Shown here in pieces: positions 13,635 to 16,315 of a stretch of 16,315 nt of DNA. The stretch spans positions 1 to 16,315 of the forward strand of contig CAIXZV010000434.1 in assembly GCA_903924005.1 (NCBI GenBank). The letters are read 5' to 3'. How positions within the stretch are numbered: position 1 is the first letter of the stretch; every line of letters starts with the position of its first letter. Source of the stretch: an uncultured Chloroflexota bacterium (GTDB lineage: Bacteria > Chloroflexota > Limnocylindria > Limnocylindrales > CSP1-4). Both the position numbers and the translations under genes were made by a program. The notes beneath the pieces are model-generated. The model saw only the letters and a list, made by a program, of their open reading frames with translations. It was not told the origin of the DNA and did not search any database.

Positions 13635-14131
13635 CCGAGCGAGTTGACCAGGTGGCGGAACACGTCGGCCGCGGACACAACGCCGATGGGGCGCCCGTTG
13701 TCCACGATGGGGATGTGGCGGAACTCGCCCACGGCCATCTTGTGGATGGCCACGGCAATTGTGTCCTCGTGCCGCAGGACAACCGGATCCGGCGTCATGA
13801 AGTCTCGGACGTCAAAGGCGTCAAGACGCTTGCCTGCAGCCTTCACCACCGCGTCACGGTCTGTGAAGATGCCGATGAGCTGCCCGCCGTCGGTCACGAG
13901 GAGGCAGTCAATGCCCTCCGCGTGCATCTGGCGAATGGCGTCACCAACGGACAGGCCGGGTGCAACCAGCTTGGGCGAGCCCACGCCCAGACGATCCAAG
14001 TGGTCGCCCAGGATGGTGTCGTGAAAATCAACGGCCGGCTGGGGGAGGTCAACGGCCGCAAGATCTGCGCCGCAGGAGGAGCAGGTGTCGTCGCCCTCGA
14101 AGTTGTCGTGGCGGCATGAGGGGCAGAGCAT
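13631..14131 (-). CDS. Zinc-ribbon plus CBS-domain-pair protein
   Basis: Residues 1-22 form a CPSC...CSSCG zinc ribbon (Cys 3, 6, 17, 20). Residues 53-166 form two CBS motifs. The first runs from about 58 to 103 (SVGDAIRQMHAEGIDCLLVTDGGQLIGIFTDRD). The second starts at FMTPDPVVLRHEDTIAVAIHKM and ends at PIGVVSAADVFRHL. Such pairs bind AMP, ATP, SAM or NAD-like ligands and sense energy state (family knowledge). The ATG at 14131 is 3 bases after the korB stop. Placement directly behind a ferredoxin-linked oxidoreductase suggests sensing tied to central metabolism, which is inference. No membrane part is present. Confidence 0.9.
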   Translation of the reverse strand: MLCPSCRHDNFEGDDTCSSCGADLAAVDLPQPAVDFHDTILGDHLDRLGVGSPKLVAPGLSVGDAIRQMHAEGIDCLLVTDGGQLIGIFTDRDAVVKAAGKRLDAFDVRDFMTPDPVVLRHEDTIAVAIHKMAVGEFRHIPIVDNGRPIGVVSAADVFRHLVNSLG

Positions 14132-14134
14132 CGG

Positions 14135-15175
14135 TCAGTCCACCGTCCAGGTCTCGCCGGCCATGAGCGCCTTGCGAAGGTCGCCCGGGCCGGACTTGGC
14201 AATAGCCGCCTCAATCTGCGCGTCAGCAAGCTCGGAGTACGTGGGCCGCTGCACGTCGCGCAGGACGCCCACCGGCACCGGGAACTCCGGCCAGAACATC
14301 CGCGACAGGATGAGCGCAAGGTACGGGTCCTCGGCGTGCTGGTCGTGGACCAGCAGGTCCGCTTCGGTGATGCCGTTCTCGCCAATGGTCACCACCTCGG
14401 GGTGGAGACCGACGAGGCGGATGCCCTTATCTCGGTTCTTGCCAAAGATGAGCGGCTTCCCGTGCTCAAGCACCAGCATGCGGTCGTCTCGGAACTCGCG
14501 GTCCGTGAAATCGCGCCAGGCGCCGTCGTTGAAGATGTTGCAGTTCTGGAGCACCTCAACGTACGAGGCGCCCTTGTGGCGGCCGGCGGCCTCCAGCGTG
14601 TGCTGGAGGTGTTCCGTGTGGGTGTCGACGGTGCGGGCAACCAGCGTGGCCTCGGCGGCAAGCGCCAGGGTCAGCGGCATCATCGGCCGGTCAACCGAGC
14701 CCATCGGGGTGGACTTGGTCCGCTTGCCAAACTCGGACGTGGGCGAGGTCTGGCCCTTGGTGAGCCCGTAGATCCGGTTGTTGTGCATGATCATGGTGAA
14801 GTCCAAGTTCCTGCGCATCGAGTGCAGGAAGTGGTTGCCGCCAATCGAGAGCGCATCGCCGTCGCCGGTGATCACCCAGACCATGAGCTCGGGCCGCGCG
14901 ATCTTCAGACCGGTTGCCAGCGTTGGCGCGCGGCCGTGGATGGAGTGGAACCCGTAGGTGTTCATGTAGTACGGCAGGCGGCCGGAGCAGCCGATGCCGG
15001 AGATGAAGACGATGTTCTCCTTCGGCACACCGAAGTCAGGCATCACCTTCTGGGTCTGCGCCAGGATGGAGTAGTCACCACAGCCGGGGCACCAGCGCAC
15101 CTCGACGTCGTTGACGAAGTCCTTGCGGGTCAGCTTGATGGGCGCGGCGGCGATCAACTCGGTCACGTCGGTCAT
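14135..15175 (-). CDS. korB: 2-oxoacid:ferredoxin oxidoreductase, beta subunit (thiamine pyrophosphate-binding)
   Basis: This 346-residue subunit, with KorA, oxidatively decarboxylates a 2-oxoacid (likely 2-oxoglutarate) to an acyl-CoA and reduces ferredoxin. It shows WCPGCGDYSI (28-37), FISGIGCSGRLPYY (57-70), the thiamine pyrophosphate motif GDGDALSIGGNH (104-115) and NNRIYGLTKGQ (132-142). The scattered Cys residues (29, 32, 63) suit an iron-sulphur cluster. No extra ferredoxin domain is fused. The ATG at 15175 is 4 bases after the korA stop. GGAGG at 15187-15183 abuts that TAG, 7 bases from the start, so the open frame back to 15508 is rejected. Substrate choice between 2-oxoglutarate and other 2-oxoacids cannot be settled from sequence alone. 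Confidence 0.95.
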   Translation of the reverse strand: MTDVTELIAAAPIKLTRKDFVNDVEVRWCPGCGDYSILAQTQKVMPDFGVPKENIVFISGIGCSGRLPYYMNTYGFHSIHGRAPTLATGLKIARPELMVWVITGDGDALSIGGNHFLHSMRRNLDFTMIMHNNRIYGLTKGQTSPTSEFGKRTKSTPMGSVDRPMMPLTLALAAEATLVARTVDTHTEHLQHTLEAAGRHKGASYVEVLQNCNIFNDGAWRDFTDREFRDDRMLVLEHGKPLIFGKNRDKGIRLVGLHPEVVTIGENGITEADLLVHDQHAEDPYLALILSRMFWPEFPVPVGVLRDVQRPTYSELADAQIEAAIAKSGPGDLRKALMAGETWTVD

Positions 15176-15179
15176 CGGA

Positions 15180-16315
15180 CTACCTCCGCTCCGCCAGAAG
15201 GCGCTCGGCCTCGGCAACGATTTCGGCGATGCGGAACGGCTTGCCCAGCAGTCGCCCGTAGGCGACGGCGTCCACCAGGTACGTGCCGCGGATGATGAAC
15301 CAGAGCTGACCAAGGTTGAGCTCGGGCACAAGGACCGTCTTGTAGCGCTTGAGCAGCTCCCCGAGGTTGGCGGGCAGCGGGTTGAGGTAGCGCACATGCG
15401 CGTGGCCAACCTTGCGGCCGTCCGAGACAAGACGCTCTGTGGCGGACCGGAGGGCGCCAAACGTGGAGCCCCAGCCGAGGATGAGCAGGTCGCCCTCCTC
15501 TGCGCCATAGACGTCTTGGGCCGGGATGTCCTTGGCGATGCCCGCCACCTTGGCGGCCCGCAGGGTCACCATGCGGTGGTGGTTGGCGCCGTCGTAGTTG
15601 ACGGTGCCGAGGCCGTCAAGCTTCTCGAGGCCGCCGATGCGGTGCTCAAGACCTGGGGTGCCGGGGACCGCCCACGGGCGGGACAGCGTCTCGGGATCTC
15701 GGCCATAGGGAAGGAACGTGCCCTCGCCCTTGACCACGTTGGGGACGCTGATGTCCGGCAGGTCTTTCATGTCCGGCACACGCCACGGCTCCGCGCCGTT
15801 GCCCACGGACGCGTCCGAGAGGTAGATGACCGGGGTCATGTACTTGAGCGCGATGCGGGAGGCCTCGATGGCCATCGAGAAGCACTCGCCGGGTGTGGCC
15901 GGTGCCACCACGGGAATGGGCGACTCGCCGTTGCGGCCAAAGATGGCCTGGAACAGGTCCGCCTGCTCCACCTTGGTGGGCAGACCCGTGGAGGGACCGG
16001 CACGCTGGACGTTCACGATGACGCAGGGCAGTTCGGTCATGACCGCAAGACCCATTGCCTCGGTCTTGAGCGCGACGCCGGGGCCCGAGGTGCCGGTGAG
16101 CGCAAGCGCGCCGCCGTATGCCGCGCCGATGGTTGAGCCCATCGCCGCGATCTCGTCCTCGGCCTGGAACGTCCGCACGCCAAACGACTTGTATGTCGCC
16201 AGGTACTGGAGCACGTCCGTGGCCGGCGTGATGGGGTAGGAGCCGTAGAAGAGGTCTCGCTTGGCGCACTGGGCCGCGGCCAGAAAGCCGATGGCGGTGG
16301 CCTCGTTGCCGGTGA
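15180..16315 (-). CDS. korA: 2-oxoacid:ferredoxin oxidoreductase, alpha subunit (N-terminal part beyond the window)
   Basis: The frame is open to the right edge, so the start is missing; the in-frame GTG at 16214 is internal. The first residues TGNEATAIGFLAAAQC resemble the junction after a fused gamma domain, so the full protein is probably about 550-620 residues. Visible motifs are YGSYPITPATD, QAEDEIAAMGSTIGAAY, TGTSGPG, QRAGPSTGLPTK and a C-terminal domain with LGWGSTFG and PELNLGQLW. The subunit binds CoA and the thiamine cofactor interface with KorB. It ends TAG at 15182-15180, just before the korB ribosome binding site. This is the first gene of the right-hand operon seen here; its promoter lies outside. 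Confidence 0.95.
   Translation of the reverse strand, partial: TGNEATAIGFLAAAQCAKRDLFYGSYPITPATDVLQYLATYKSFGVRTFQAEDEIAAMGSTIGAAYGGALALTGTSGPGVALKTEAMGLAVMTELPCVIVNVQRAGPSTGLPTKVEQADLFQAIFGRNGESPIPVVAPATPGECFSMAIEASRIALKYMTPVIYLSDASVGNGAEPWRVPDMKDLPDISVPNVVKGEGTFLPYGRDPETLSRPWAVPGTPGLEHRIGGLEKLDGLGTVNYDGANHHRMVTLRAAKVAGIAKDIPAQDVYGAEEGDLLILGWGSTFGALRSATERLVSDGRKVGHAHVRYLNPLPANLGELLKRYKTVLVPELNLGQLWFIIRGTYLVDAVAYGRLLGKPFRIAEIVAEAERLLAERR

Noticed and set aside
15176..15508. N-terminal extension of KorB
   Set aside because: It is an out-of-frame reading of korA; GGAGG 7 bases before ATG 15175 and the family N-terminus support the shorter form.
1..16315. tRNA, rRNA, CRISPR array, insertion sequence or attachment site
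   Set aside because: No cloverleaf, spaced direct repeats, transposase or integrase motifs, or terminal inverted repeats were found on either strand by eye.

Overview
The window is a GC-rich (roughly two-thirds G+C by eye), densely packed bacterial chromosomal segment with GTG and TTG starts and many 4-base stop/start overlaps. No ribosomal RNA, tRNA, IS element, phage gene or CRISPR array is visible. The lineage cannot be fixed from this sequence alone. High GC, a succinylase-type DapD, a two-subunit 2-oxoacid:ferredoxin oxidoreductase and near-leaderless transcripts would suit a GC-rich Chloroflexota or Actinomycetota-like bacterium (inference). All functional names below come from reading motifs, not from database searches.

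Left part (1-8622). The 3' end of a hybrid sensor histidine kinase with a receiver domain (plus strand) runs tail-to-tail into a six-gene minus-strand operon. Read in the direction of transcription, the operon is dapB (7579-8343), dapA (6470-7483), dapD (5676-6473), a LysA-like PLP decarboxylase (4315-5679), an MBL-fold hydrolase (3544-4236) and an unusual acyl-activating enzyme/ACP/PlsC acyltransferase fusion (1013-3514). DapA, DapB and DapD make N-succinyl-2-amino-6-ketopimelate from aspartate semialdehyde and pyruvate. The decarboxylase presumably converts meso-diaminopimelate to lysine, although two of its substrate-side motifs are not the usual LysA ones. The aminotransferase, desuccinylase and epimerase steps are not encoded here.

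Divergent control region (8344-8622). Upstream of dapB are a candidate promoter, a 25-codon near-leaderless ORF with three Lys and three His codons, two mutually exclusive stem-loops and a strong intrinsic terminator placed before dapB. Together they look like a leader-peptide attenuator for the lysine operon. A perfect hyphenated palindrome overlaps the -35 element. The divergent plus-strand gene is an Ogt-type O6-alkylguanine-DNA alkyltransferase.

Middle (9187-11945). After a 289-base spacer comes a plus-strand MFS transporter carrying a C-terminal cyclic-nucleotide-binding-like domain. It is convergent with an unrecognised minus-strand protein that has an Ala/Pro-rich linker encoded by a 9-base tandem repeat.

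Right part (12058-16315). A second tightly coupled minus-strand operon enters from beyond the right edge: korA (5' end missing), korB, a zinc-ribbon/CBS-pair protein, a degenerate receiver-like protein and an M24 Xaa-Pro-type peptidase. Junctions are 4-base gap, 3-base gap, GTGA overlap and ATGA overlap, so the two small sensor-like proteins and the peptidase are probably translated together with the oxidoreductase.
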